Notes under the pieces: generated by a model | What the model was told of the DNA's origin: nothing | Database searches by the model: none | The model's input: the letters and a program-made list of their open reading frames with translations, nothing else | NCBI GenBank assembly: GCA_002914845.1 | Contig: JXTC01000001.1 | Location: 3,067,488 to 3,131,487, forward strand | Direction of reading: 5' to 3' | Source: Trema orientale | Taxonomy: Eukaryota > Streptophyta > Magnoliopsida > Rosales > Cannabaceae | Length of the DNA: 64,000 nucleotides | Shown: positions 48,210 to 59,622 of the stretch, one piece after another | Layout of the letters: each line of letters opens with the position of its first letter | How positions within the stretch are numbered: the first letter of the stretch is position 1 | Made by a program: the position numbers and the translations under genes

Positions 48210-48791
48210 TTTATTGGTCCAGTTTATGTAATGTTATTGTATTATATGTATTTTCAATTATATTAGTCTTCAAGTTTAATTTGAATATATGTAATTTTAA
48301 TAAATGTTAGTTTAAATATTTGTGTAAATGTTATTACATGAAATGTAATTTTAGTTATGTTAATGTTTGAGTTTTAATATTATAATAGCATTTCGTATTA
48401 TTTATACATTGATTTTACTCCGTAGAAAATTAATCATAAAATAATAATAAAAATATGAGATACTCAAAATAAAATTTTTTATATTTTGGTTCCAAAAAGT
48501 AATTACTTTTTGTTAAAAAACTTTAAAGTTAAGTTTAATTGTTTAATAACTAAATGTTGGGAGGGGCTTTTTTTTGCAATTAAAATAAATTTAGCGAAAA
48601 AAAAGAGAGCCAAATGGTGTGTAAATGACATAATTTAACATTTAGTTATTATTATAATAATAAATTTGGCATTTCGTAATTTAGCATTGTAAATGGCGTG
48701 TCAGTTTGGCGCTAGATTGAAGGCTTAGAGCTCCCCAGTGCCATTTTGGGCCTCTACCATGCTATTTTGGTTTGCGTTGGAGAGACCCTTA

Positions 48792-49354
48792 ATGAATTAA
48801 GAATTCTGGTAATCGACAGATTCAATTGCTCAATTAGCGTTTTCTTATTAAAATTCAAATCTCTTTGAATTACGTTTTTTTATTAAAATTAGAATCTCTG
48901 TAAATTAATTATTAACATTTATAAATTAATTAATAACATTTATCAGTTATAATATATCAAGTCAACTATTGCAGTTATTGGTTGTCATAGCTTCATAACT
49001 GTCTGGTGTTCTAATATTACTCATACAGAAATACTAACTAAAAGATGCAATAACGAGAGAGAGACGCCCAACCTGTGTGAAGGGAAATGCGTGGGGACGG
49101 CATATCCTCCACTTCTTTGAGTGGAAAGTGAAAGAAACAAAAAGAAAATTTTGCGTGAATTGCGGGTGCTGATACCTTGACCTTGAACTAGACTTTTTTC
49201 TTTAATAAAAAAAAAAAAAGAAGAAAATCCAAATGTTCTTTATTTGTTTTAAGAGAAGATAAAAAAGTTATTCCGCGTCTTAGCTTTTATAGATTTAACG
49301 TTATATTCTAGCAGAATTTAAAAGTAAATGATCTAAATAGAAGAGCGGGTAAGA
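48792..49354. other. Intergenic, no gene supported
   Basis: AT-rich, with short imperfect repeats of ATTAAAATT(C/A) and TAATTAATAACATTTAT between 48840 and 48950. Confidence 0.55.
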
Positions 49355-49372
49355 TACTTTACCCAAGCCTTT
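49355..49372. repeat. 18-bp target-site duplication (left) of SINE
   Basis: TACTTTACCCAAGCCTTT is repeated without change at 49535-49552. Confidence 0.95.
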
Positions 49373-49534
49373 TTTTTTAAAAAAAAAAAGTGGAGCTTAA
49401 CTAATGACCACCACTTATTACAAATTAAAGGAAAATAGCGCACACACATACACTACCAAGGTTTGAACCCTGACCCCCCAAACACACACACACAACCCTC
49501 AAACCTTAGACCAACTGAGCTAACCCCAGTTGGC
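49373..49534 (-). mobile_element. tRNA-derived SINE
   Basis: About 162 bp. On the minus strand it starts GCCAACTGGGGTTAGCTCAG, with the polymerase III A box in TTAGCTCAGTTGG, and has a B box in GGGTTCAAACC about 45 bases later. It ends in a T-run and A-run next to the left target duplication. The boxes plus an 18-bp perfect target duplication are diagnostic of a SINE mobilised by LINE machinery. The unbroken duplication suggests recent insertion. A real tRNA gene is excluded because no cloverleaf closes and a (GT)n tract separates the boxes. Confidence 0.9.
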
Positions 49535-49552
49535 TACTTTACCCAAGCCTTT

Positions 49553-51151
49553 AGATCAAAATGATTCCACCTAAGTATCCACCTTTCTTTATTTTGCTTA
49601 AAATATTGGCTTTTTGGGGGGTCTACTTGTACTCCCATTCACACATCTTTTTTACTTAAATTGGTGGAGATATTTGAACGAATTAGAAAAAAGAAGGATT
49701 CTTGTGGGGAAAAAAAGTTTTAATGTGAAAAAAGTAAATAGTTTGGAAGGTGGTCGGGTTTTTTAAAAATAAAAAAACGCAACAGGCCATGGGACACTAG
49801 GAACTAGAATCAGAATAAAGATTCGGAAAGAAAGATATTAGTAGTGACCTCTAAGAACATACCTTCTATAATTTCTATTTTTTTTTTTTCTCCAAAATTA
49901 TAATCTTATTTCACGTGGAACCTTTGCTATTGCTTTAGATGGTGACCAGCAACAAGCAAAACAGATTTTTGAATAATTTAAATTCGAGCAAGAAAAATGA
50001 TTGTTAGAAATGATTAACTAGCTAATAATATAAGTGGTAGTGGTCTGAGTTTTAGCCCTTTTAATAGAGTCCATGGTCTACACATCCGTCATTGAAAAAT
50101 GATGATTATCTTCCCATGAGCATGTGATTTAATTCGAGGTTAGTGAGCCTAATTTTCGTCCTTTCTGACCTTAATACAGGATTTTCTATAGCAACAACAT
50201 AATTGTTTTTTACAAGTTGCTATTAGTTGAGTGCTATATTCAAATTAAAGTTCTTTCTTTACGTCTCATCAATTATGGCAAATAAGAAATAACCCACGCC
50301 ATATACCCCAACTAATGATTCACGCCATGACATTATCTAATTTATTCTACAAAGAAAGAAAATATCTTATAAGGCGGCAGGGGGGAAAAAAAAACATTTT
50401 TCCAGAAGAATGATGGAAGAAAAAAATTAGAGCTAAAACGTTTGATCCAAATTAGCTAATTCCGAAACTAGAGGCTTTTTTTTTCCCCGGATAAATTATC
50501 CCAAACAAAGTTTTACGAGAATTCTGGCATATAATAAGAAATTTTTTTCTTTTTTTCCCAAGCAATTTTTTTTTTTTGACTTGGGTCCTCGATTGAATAA
50601 AGTGATTGTTAATCATGGCTATTTAAAATTCTACTAACTCAAACAAGATAAGACTGGATTTGATAGTAGATTCCTCACTGTGACCGTGGCCGTGAATTGT
50701 GATAACCTAGTTGTATCCCGTGTTTAATAGTAGTCCACCAAATATAAACCTATGTAAATCATAATTAAGAATTAGGAAAGAAGGGTTGAAATTTGAGCAG
50801 TAATTCACTTTGGCCGACAATTTTATTACCGAATTTAGCGAATCAATAATTTAACGGCGCGTGCTTACTGACAGATTCATTGAACTAGTTCCGTATAAGA
50901 GTAAGACTATAGAGCCCTGTCACGCATTCAAAGAAGCAAAACCTTTTGGTCTAAGCGACATGGAATTGAAACCCCTCTTAAATTCTTTTTTTTTTTTTTT
51001 TTTTGAAGAACTCAAATTCTATTCACACGCACATACATCGAAAAAAAAAAAAAAAAGTTGAATATAACTCCAAAACTTGGAACCCCATTCTTCTTATTAT
51101 TGTCATAATAATTATTACTTTGCTGGCACTGAACCTTCTATTTTCTGCAAC
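49553..51151. other. Intergenic, no gene supported
   Basis: AT-rich with several T-runs. The reading frames at 50861-51191 run through homopolymers. Confidence 0.55.
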
Positions 51152-51513
51152 TCTAAGAGTTTGTTTCAATCATTATATTCTATTGGAATAGAAAATTCAT
51201 TTGAATGTATATTTATTTCAATAATTTAGTTTTTCTATTCAAATGATCTTTTAGAATGTGTGTTTGTTTCAACAATTCAGTTTTTTCATTCAAATAGTCT
51301 ATCCAACAAGTTAACCATTGGAATGGTTTTTTTGTATCTTGAATGAGAATGGAGGGGAGGAGGTGTTTTTGAATAGTTCATTCTAATGCTCCCATTCTAA
51401 TTATAACACATTCTACTATTTTTTCCATTCAAATGTCTCTCATTCCAATTATAACACATTCCACAATTTCTATTCAAATACACTTATTCAAATAGACGAA
51501 CCAAACGAGCACT
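51152..51513. mobile_element. Candidate MITE, imperfect inverted termini
   Basis: The left end TAAGAGTTTGTTTCAATC and the reverse complement of the right end, AAGTGCTCGTTTGGTTCG, are loosely similar. The interior repeats CATTC(T/C)AATTATAACACATTC twice, and TTCAAAT motifs are frequent. No clear target duplication was seen. The end form resembles non-autonomous hAT or Harbinger elements, but assignment is weak. Confidence 0.35.
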
Positions 51514-52569
51514 TAATGTTTTACTCTGAAAATCAGCAAAACTTGGAGGCTCAACAGGACCTATTGTGACCTATTAACAAATGAAATTACATTATCAGAT
51601 AATCAGTGTGCACTTGGGTGTCCTATAGCCTAAAAGACACGAACAAAACGTGAAATCCATGGATGCTTTTGTGCATCCCGTGAATGATTATGATCTCTTT
51701 TATAACGCAAGATAAAACTACAATGGTTTATCGACCCATATTTATTAGAAGGGAAATGTTATTTCTTATCAATTACTTCAACCAAAACGTAGAGTTACCT
51801 TGTTCCTAAATTAGTAACGCCATGATTTTACAACTCTATGTCCATTTTTTCAAGCACTCGCTTTTGTCTTTACATAGAGATAACCCCATGAATTTTGTAT
51901 GATCGTAAAGTAAAAGCAACTTCTGAGTCAGCTTCACATGGTTTAAAGTATCACTCATTATTCATCACTCATACAAGTGTGTGATTCTCAATTATCCTCA
52001 CACAAATAATATCTACCCCCGCACATTCAATCATCAAAGTCGTGGCCCGAAACCAACACTTGCAATTTAATCAGGGACCACTATCGACCCACCCCTTTCG
52101 ATAGCATTCATTAAATCCCATTTGGTATAAAGTAATTCACTACAAACAACTCAAATAAAACATATCAGAATAAAAAAACAATTCAAGTGAACACAATCAT
52201 CGGAATAAGACACGCAATTATGATCAACTAGAACTCAAATACTGAGCTAATATATATACTTGCATTATAGACACCAAATAGAGACCATAATAAACAAAAG
52301 CTTCTTCATTCTCCCACGGACTAACAAGAAAAAAACAAGCTGACCATGGTGGAGATTTACATCACTATTGACAATACAAATTAATAACCCAATTGACTAA
52401 TCACCTAAAAGAATGGCTCTGCAACTGTTAAAAATTAATTGCAGTAGCCAAGACTCCAAATCTAAAAATTCACCTAGAATCAGAAAATTACAACCTGATG
52501 ACTACCATAAGACAAATTCTGAACAAAAATTACATAAGGACACATAATACAACAATGGTAACTGACTAA
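51514..52569. other. 3' flank of RAP2-4-like gene, no gene supported
   Basis: The part next to 52570 should be the 3'UTR of the minus-strand gene. No other coding region was recognised. Confidence 0.5.
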
Positions 52570-53661
52570 TCAAGCTAAAATAGATGCCCAATCGATCTCT
52601 GAAGGATATTTCTCCAACATGCAGTTATCCGGAGCACTGTACTCCCATGGCGACTCCATCTGATCTGGGAAAGTGAGATCCGACAAAGGCGAAGACCCGG
52701 CCGACCCGTCACTCTCGGTCATCGCCGGCGACGAGGAGCTGATCTCCGCCTTGTAACAGTTCTCCGATCCCTGAGACTCTACCGGCGCAGCCACCGTCTC
52801 CAAGGACTTCTTAGCCGCCGCTCTCTTGGCCGCCGCCGCAGTCGGCTTGGCAGCCTTCTTCCCCTGTTTCTGCGATTCGGCCAGGTTTTGACAAATGGCC
52901 TGAAGCTTGGCATCAACGGCGGAGTGAAGAGGCTTGTAGTCGCCTAACTCGGCGGAGCCTTGGTGGCGGAGGTGCGGGAAGTTGAGCCTGGCGAAGTCGC
53001 CCCTGAGCTTGTACGCGGCACGGTCGTAGGCCAAGGCGGCTTCTTCGGCGGTGTCGAAGGTGCCGAGCCAGAGCCGGGTCCGGTCCTTGGGGAGGCGGAT
53101 CTCGGCGACCCATTTCCCCCAATGCCGTTGTCTCACCCCTCTGTAGAGCTTGGTGGGCTTCGGTGGCGAACCCACTTGCTTCATCGGGACGGGCTTGGGG
53201 GCCAGGTAGCTGAGGCTATGGTGGTGGTGGTGGTGGTTGGGCTGGTTTGGGTGGAAACCCAGATGGGGTTGGTGATTTTGGAACTGGAACTGGGCTTGGA
53301 TCTGGTGGATCTGAGACGGGGTTAGGCCGTTGAGTCCGATTAAGCCCGGTTGTAGCTGCTCGATACCGAAGAGGCTTTGGTTCGAATACCCATCTGAAAA
53401 CACTTGGGTCATCGACGTGGAGCAACCATCTTGGTAGAAACCGGGCTGTGTTTGGACTGAGGGAGAGAAAGAAAGATAGGATGATGAAGAATGAGAAGAA
53501 GAAGTCGAAGGTAGATATGGTGAAGAAGAAGAATTAGAAGAGGGAGACTGGATTGTTGGGGAAGCACTTTTCATAAAAGGTTCAAGTGCTTCCATTAGCT
53601 CACCCCTTAAGGGATCTGACTGAAGAGATACGCTACTGTAGAAATCCATTGTAGCTCCCAT
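52570..53661 (-). CDS. RAP2-4: AP2/ERF transcription factor, RAP2.4-like (DREB A-6)
   Basis: Nuclear DNA-binding protein of the ERF family; RAP2.4-type members act in drought, salt, light and ethylene responses through DRE/GCC elements. 363 residues, one coding exon. A Ser-rich stretch lies at residues 40-66. Then come SLIGLNGL-like and SQIHQIQ motifs (about 105-122, shared with RAP2.4 proteins) and a His run (143-148). One AP2 domain is at about 172-229, with [19 protein letters not shown] and [19 protein letters not shown], followed by [16 protein letters not shown] Lys/Ala-rich segment (about 275-300) may be the nuclear import signal. The C-terminus is acidic ([14 protein letters not shown]), suitable for activation. 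The start MGATMDF is preferred over an in-frame ATG at 53814 because a good GT-AG intron (53756-53663) ends one base before it. DREB-type residues include Val in the WVAEIR strand. Confidence 0.94.
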   Translation of the reverse strand: MGATMDFYSSVSLQSDPLRGELMEALEPFMKSASPTIQSPSSNSSSSPYLPSTSSSHSSSSYLSFSPSVQTQPGFYQDGCSTSMTQVFSDGYSNQSLFGIEQLQPGLIGLNGLTPSQIHQIQAQFQFQNHQPHLGFHPNQPNHHHHHHSLSYLAPKPVPMKQVGSPPKPTKLYRGVRQRHWGKWVAEIRLPKDRTRLWLGTFDTAEEAALAYDRAAYKLRGDFARLNFPHLRHQGSAELGDYKPLHSAVDAKLQAICQNLAESQKQGKKAAKPTAAAAKRAAAKKSLETVAAPVESQGSENCYKAEISSSSPAMTESDGSAGSSPLSDLTFPDQMESPWEYSAPDNCMLEKYPSEIDWASILA

Positions 53662-53662
53662 G

Positions 53663-53756
53663 CTAGTATTAATAATATAATATGATAGATCAAATATCAA
53701 GAACAAAACAAGAGTTAAAAAGCAAAAACAAAGATAAAAATCGACCTGGTTCTTAC
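53663..53756 (-). other. Inferred 5'UTR intron of RAP2-4-like gene
   Basis: Minus strand GGTAAGAACC at the donor and TTAATACTAG at the acceptor, 94 nt, AT-rich (T-rich before the acceptor). Splicing would join the upstream leader to C-ATG, the start codon. It removes most of the apparent N-terminal extension. Inferred from splice signals only. Confidence 0.5.
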
Positions 53757-54312
53757 CAAAATCAAAGAACAGGTACCGGGCTCTAGAGAAAATAAGTAAC
53801 TTAAAAAAGATCAAGGAGGTTTATAATAATCAACCCCTTCTACACAAAGATCCTAAACCAAAAAGAAGGCAAAAACCAACCCTGAGGGAGACCAAAAAAT
53901 AACCCTCCTAACTTCTAAAAAATAAAAATAAAAATAAAAATCCAAAACGAATTTACCAGAGAAGAGAAGGGTGATCGAGAAATAATAAAACTAAAAAAAA
54001 AAACTGGATCTCGATTCTGAAAACACCTGGCTTTCGAGAAATCCTTTCTAAGTTTGCTTTTTGTTCATTTAAAAAACCAAAACAAACCCAAAAATCAAAA
54101 CCTGAAAGACAGATGATTAACAGAAAGGGATTCAGAGAAGCGGGGTGTTACAGAGATGGGGGGATTAAGAGAATCAACAATGAAGAAAACCAAATCACTC
54201 AACTTTGATCTGAAACTCACTTTTTTTTTTTCTCTCTTTTTTTTCTGAAGCTTTTTTTTAGTGTGTTTAACTCTCGGCCTCACTTTGTTTTTTCTCTCCA
54301 GCCACCTCCCCC

Positions 54313-54320
54313 ATTATATA
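54313..54320 (-). promoter_or_regulatory. TATA box of RAP2-4-like gene
   Basis: TATATAAT on the minus strand, followed by a GGGGGAGG/pyrimidine-rich leader. It lies about 650 bp upstream of the start codon, allowing a long leader including the inferred intron. Confidence 0.5.
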
Positions 54321-54540
54321 ATAGTCTGAAACCTCTCATCTAATTTAATCTCATCGTTAATCTCAATTATCTTACTCTAAGCCCACTTGCACATTTTTTA
54401 TTAAATATAATAAAAAAATTTATCATATCCTTCTCCCCTCTCTCCCCCCTGGCAAGCTTAATTCATGACGTAAGACTACATCAATCAACGCCCAAGGACT
54501 AATGAGATATCGCCACGTATAGGATGCTCGTTCTTTTACT

Positions 54541-54550
54541 GACACGTGTC
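54541..54550. promoter_or_regulatory. G-box/ABRE palindrome upstream of RAP2-4-like gene
   Basis: GACACGTGTC is a perfect 10-bp palindrome with the CACGTG core, about 225 bp upstream of the TATA box. A further CCACGT lies near 54513 and TGACGT near 54467. These are binding sites of plant bZIP/bHLH factors, including abscisic acid response factors. Function is inferred. Confidence 0.6.
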
Positions 54551-55413
54551 CATTGGTAACCGTCAGGTGTCGGTGAGTCTCTACTTGTCATATGGCTCTA
54601 TTTGTCCCTGCACTTGTTGACCATATTAGTAATGGGTTCACACTATCTCGTTCTTTGCAATTGGATTTTGGATGGTTGCTATTGCGCTCACCCTTTTTAA
54701 AAATATATTTAAAAAAAATAAATTGTGGACAAATGCAGGCATTATTATTATATTCCTTCTGTTTTAAGAAATAAGAAAAATTTAATAAGATGACACTCAT
54801 ATAAAATTTTAATACAAGTCAAATTGGTATAGAATTTTATCCACACAAATATGATAGTGCACTAGTTGTGAGGGAAGTTGATGAACGGCTAATGATCAAT
54901 TAATGGATCACCAACTCTCTCCAATTTAGGTTGACAAAAAATTCTTGCTATTCAATATTCTTAACATAATTATTTTTAAATCAGGTAGAAGAGAAGAGCA
55001 AAGCAATGCCGGGGCCCATAATTAGCATTCAATTTTACGTAATTTGAAATTTCAAACAACCCACAAAAAAAAAATAAAAAAAAAGGAAGCCTCTAGAGAA
55101 ATAAATTATTGAACCCTTATCTCCATCCATTGAAGTTTTGACCCATTTCTCAGGGGAAAAAGAAAATATAGGGGCCGATTCCTCATCCACATTTGCCAAC
55201 TCCAATTAATTGAGGGTCATAATATGGAAAAAAATTCTTGTTTGGGTATAAGGGTCAAGAAAGCCGGTGAGGAGAGATAATGGCCGTTGGATGATAGAAT
55301 AGAGTGAGTAGCCAAAAGTGGGGTTGTTGACGTCATGATTAGATTATCGAACGGTTGAGGTTGTCCCTATCTATGCTAGGCTGTAATAAATGTACGCTGC
55401 AAGTAGAAAAAAG

Positions 55414-55425
55414 CTACCGACGTGG
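55414..55425. promoter_or_regulatory. Overlapping DRE and ABRE-like motif
   Basis: CTACCGACGTGG contains the DREB core ACCGAC overlapping ACGTGG. A second G-box CACGTG is at 55534-55539 and TGACGTCA near 55328. The cluster is about 1.1-1.2 kb upstream of the inferred RAP2-4-like TATA box. Its role is inferred from motif identity. Confidence 0.45.
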
Positions 55426-55559
55426 AATGACAAAGACTGGCGCTTTAACGGTAACCATGGTTAAATTATGGTCTTAATCTGACCGTGGTTGGGTTACGGC
55501 GCTGCTAACGGCGCGGGTTGGGAGCCAACATGTCACGTGAAGGAGCACACGGGCATGAT

Positions 55560-57169
55560 ACGCTCGCTCTTGAATTGCGGCGCCAGGTGCTGCAATAAGG
55601 GAGCTTCTAACAACATGGTTGACCCACGCTCTCACCTGGCGAGTGACGAATGACGACTACAATCTTTAATATTCCAAATTTCACACTAATCACTAATGAG
55701 AGGACCAAAATATCAAATTTCAGTCCATCAAAAATAAATAAAACTAATTAAAATAACAAAGTTCAAATCTATTTTTTCAACAAAAAAAAATAAAAAAATT
55801 GTATTAGCAGCTCCCTTAAAAAAAAATGTATCAGCAGTTGGTTGGGCAGGATACTTCATGTGTTTAATTTTAAAGCCGATCGTTTCGCCGTTCGATATAT
55901 GTTTGGCATAACGCCGGCACCGTTCGATTCGTCTCGACGTCGTCGTCCTTTTTCGACCATCCACTGACTATAATCTAATTCACATTCGAACTTTTTCCAA
56001 TGTAATTAATTATAACCGTTGTGTGATTAATTATAAATGTTAGCTATTTACATTGAAACTTGCTTCAATGTAATTAATTATAACCGTCTAATGATCAAAA
56101 TTGATGTACCTATCGATACTAGTTTCCAAAAAAAAGATAATTAGAGAAATTTCTCATTACGAACAAAGCATCATATGAAAAGAATTATGCTTAACAAGTG
56201 TATAAACAACTTCATTTTAAGAATGAGAATAAAACGAAAAAAAATTTCACCAATATTTCAACAAAGACTTGACATCACTAGTAATATTATTATTATTAAA
56301 AATATAACCAGTCGAGTTCATCATATCTATAATAACCTTACAACCATTTTTTTATTGATTGGACAATGAATCTTATAAACAACATATAAGATCCAAACCT
56401 TTACGATGCAAATAAATAAGAATTCTACCTTCATTATCTCAAATTATAACATCAAGTGTGGCAAAGTCCATATTTATTAATCATGCAGTATATAAAATTC
56501 TTTCAATTTTGAATCTTAATTAGAAGGTTCATATCTGAAAAAAAAAATACAAAAAAAAAATAAAAATAATAACAAAAATAAATAAAATATACTCATACCT
56601 AATCACCTATAATCTGGTGGGACAAAACTTACATGAAAATAAATTAATGGGAATAAAGATCCCCATTGAAGGAAAATACTATGGAAATGAAAAACTAAAG
56701 AAATCTAAGGAAATTATATCGAAGATAAAGATTATATTCGGTAAAATCGAAATTAGGATAGGGAAAAAAAAAGTACTAAGAAAAAACTTCTAATTTTTTC
56801 TAGAGAAAATTTTTAGTTTTTAGTTTTCAAATACCACCCCGATTAAATGCATGTATTCAATAAAGCATACTATTCAAATTCAAATATTTCATTAGAATAG
56901 TAAATATTGGGATACCAAAATTTTGTACCAAAAACTTACACCAATGATATGGCTAAAAATATTTTATTAGAAAAGTAAAGATTAGGATATCAAAACTTTG
57001 CACTAAAAATTACATTAATGATATTGAATCATTTTTAGCCATATAACTTTAAATGGTACTAATGACGGACTCGTGGTTCTTATACACGAATCGTAGTCGA
57101 TATCATAATGTATTAGCCATATAACTACTTGAACCTAAGACCTCTACTTTAAAAAGGGCTTACAATCTT
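55560..57169. other. Intergenic, no gene supported
   Basis: AT-rich. CAATGTAATTAATTATAACC occurs at 55998 and again at 56066 as a spaced direct repeat. Reading frames at 55728-55964 and 56175-56369 have no recognisable domain. Confidence 0.5.
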
Positions 57170-57735
57170 AGCTGGTGCTATAGCTGGTAATTCATATTAT
57201 TGTGTCGTATTTTGGTCAACACGATAATGACATGACACGATAACACTTCAACCTAAACATGATACAATTAATAAATGTGTCACAAATTTAAACCCGAATA
57301 CGACACGAATAATACACGTGTAACATAATACGATACGATTAACCAGTTTAATAAATGTATCATGTATCATATTATGACATATTTGACACGATTATTCGAA
57401 TTTAACATGATTATGCATTAATTAATTAAACTAAACACATATAATTATGTTTATAATTAATCAAAATCATATTTAAAGTATTAAAATATTAATAAATATA
57501 TCATATTTGTGTCATGTTGACATAATACGAAAGCGATCCATTTAATTAAACGTGTTACACATGTCGGTTTCGGGTTAAGCGGGTTGACTAGAATCCTACT
57601 CGTTTATTATTCGTATTACATGTGTCAATCTGAAATTGATATAAAAATTAAATGGGTCACTCAAACCCGTTTATTTCGTGTCGTTTTCGAGTCATATCAC
57701 TGTGTCGTGTAGAAAAATATCAGCCCTAGTACTAG
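57170..57735. mobile_element. Candidate non-autonomous element with CGTGTCGT-type ends
   Basis: Both sides carry (A)CACGA(C/T)A and its complement TGTGTCGT many times, plus GGGTTAAGCGGGTTGAC and AAACCCGTTTA blocks. The right end reverse-complemented begins TAGGGCTGATATTTTTC. The left end is GCTGGTAATTCATATTA. Repeats with this vocabulary are common in plant genomes as non-autonomous (probably hAT) elements. Ends are imperfect and no target duplication was confirmed. Confidence 0.4.
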
Positions 57736-58145
57736 AACAATTAGAACCAACTAAGCTTGTAAGTCCTTCTTAAAGTTGAGTTATTGGGTTCAAATAGTGT
57801 TGGGAAAGCGAAATAAAACTCTTAAGGATTGTGAGGCCCACAAGGTTCAGTATATTATGAGTAACAATAACGGTCCATGTATAAGAGTTACAAGTCCGTG
57901 GGCCGAAGGGAGCCCAATAGAAGCTTGAAGCTAGGGTCGTTATAGTCCTATTCTAAAAAACGAAGTGATTGAAATAATGAGTACCACCTTATCTAGTGTA
58001 AGGTTTTGGTGTAAGATATTAGTGTCCATAACATTATTCTTTATTAGAAATGTTAAACTTCTGTTATAATCGTTTGGTAAATTATGCTATTTGTCTCTAT
58101 AACGTATTAAATAGGGTAAAAAATGTAAAGGTCAATTATAAATGT

Positions 58146-58269
58146 ATCCTATTTAGTTTGTGTTTTTAAAAAATTCAACTATACATTCTTGAAAATTACA
58201 CTTCACCATCCTATTTAGTTTGTGTTTTTAAAAAATTCAACTATACATTCTTGAAAATTACACTTCACC
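58146..58269. repeat. 62-bp perfect tandem duplication
   Basis: Two adjacent identical 62-bp units containing ATCCTATTTAGTTTGTG and TTCTTGAAAATTACACTTCA. Confidence 0.95.
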
Positions 58270-59583
58270 CTTGGTATTGCAATTTAAGATTTTAATTTCA
58301 GCCGTGAAACCTCTAATTAATTTCAAGGGAAAAACTTTAAATTGAAGAAAACACTCATCGTTCAGTATTTTGAAGCAAAAATGAGTTCCAAATTAATAGA
58401 ATGCCACAACTGAACGACTGAAAATTTCAAACAAAACATTAATTTTTTATTAATAATATGTTTGGAAATAATTTGTATTTTAAAACACTAAAGGGAGAAG
58501 TTTGTTTCATCAAGTAGAACTTTTCCCATAAAATTAGATAGTTAAACTGAAATTGAAACTTTATAAAGTAATTATAAGAGTGAAATGTAGCTTCTATATA
58601 AGAATGCAAGGTCATGGATATATTTGTGAATTGTGATTGACCCGAAAATGATAACGGATGAAATTAATCATACTAAAAGCATTATACAGGAATTTAACAA
58701 TGGCGTTCCCTGATGATTATGAAGAACATTGACGCGTCATAAGCGGTATATTTCCAATTTGCATTAAAACAACACGTGAACATATACTCCATTAATCACT
58801 ATGGAGATGACTCGAAGTCATGATGATTAATTAGTTGAACGACATGGACACACACCACTCCGCACACGATTTCCCAATTATGAGTATGGAGCTATTCCAG
58901 TCTCAAATCGCCATATAGAGCATTATCTTGTCGCGCTATTATCCAAGTCTTTCGCACATGACATGTCATGCCACGACGTGGTTTACACGGTGTCGTGCCG
59001 TCACCGAGATTTACGAGCGGACGATCGATCTTCATGTTGTTTTATTATAATAATGTTTTGTTTTCTACGAAAGTTTATATTTCAAATAAGAAAATAGATT
59101 TAAATATATTTAAAATAAGAAAATAGATTTTGGCGTGGAAATTTGAGTAAGCAAACCAACTAATCAAACCCCAAGGTTAAGCTAGACTATTTAAGTTGAC
59201 CAAATAAAGAGAATCCGGAATGAATCTTGCGGCATGTTTGGCGGGAACCAGAGTTATTACCCGCGCTATCGTATTTTTCGCCTTCCTCTTTACCTTTTCA
59301 TTTAATACCTTCTCATATGTTACATATTATTACGTGATCATGAGTTGGTATATATTATTCAATAACCGATGTTATACTCACTGGTGATAAAATTTTAATT
59401 CACTAATTGAAATTATTCCTGTCAAGGTGTGATGAAGTGGACCAACATAAGCTAATTAAAGCAATTTTGTTTCTTTTTTTTTTTCTTCCTTATTTTCTGA
59501 TATTTGTGGAGAAGTGCTTTGTGTGAGGTCATGTTGCATGCGTTGACTAACGTTTGCTTCATCTCAAATGACTTTTTTATTTA

Positions 59584-59622
<39 letters not shown>
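59584..59622. repeat. (TTA)n microsatellite
   Basis: About 13 uninterrupted TTA/ATT units. Confidence 0.95.

Larger units (their letters stand above)
41544..48788 (+). mobile_element. Probable PIF/Harbinger derivative, interrupted by a copia element
   Basis: The right end ...GTTTGCGTTGGAGAGACCC is followed by TTA. Its reverse complement (GGGTCTCTCCAACGC, then ACCAAAAT) resembles the left end AGTCATCTCTGTCTC, then CACCAAAATGG, which is preceded by TTA. A 3-bp TTA/TAA duplication is typical of PIF/Harbinger transposons. Inside are the 94-bp tandem array and, downstream, a broken gene of the ORF1-like Myb/NAM-associated type carried by such elements. No DDE transposase remains. The Tnt1-like copia at 41729-46790 lies inside it. 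The right end is fairly convincing; the left end is imperfect, so the overall span is inferred. Confidence 0.45.

Noticed and set aside
49441..49534. A true tRNA gene
   Set aside because: A and B boxes are present, but a long (GT)n/purine tract lies between them and no cloverleaf forms; the flanking 18-bp duplication shows a SINE.
52913..53325. Frames of 69 and 121 codons over the AP2 domain
   Set aside because: They overlap the GC-rich AP2-coding exon in other frames and have Pro/Arg- or Gly/Val-rich shadow composition.
53662..53814. N-terminal extension of the RAP2-4-like protein
   Set aside because: The family start is MGATMDF-like, and a good intron occupies most of the extension; kept only as a finding on intron retention.
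57799..58060. LTR start at TGTTGGGAAAGCGAAAT
   Set aside because: Only the first few bases resemble a copia LTR; no polypurine tract, primer site, partner LTR or end could be found.
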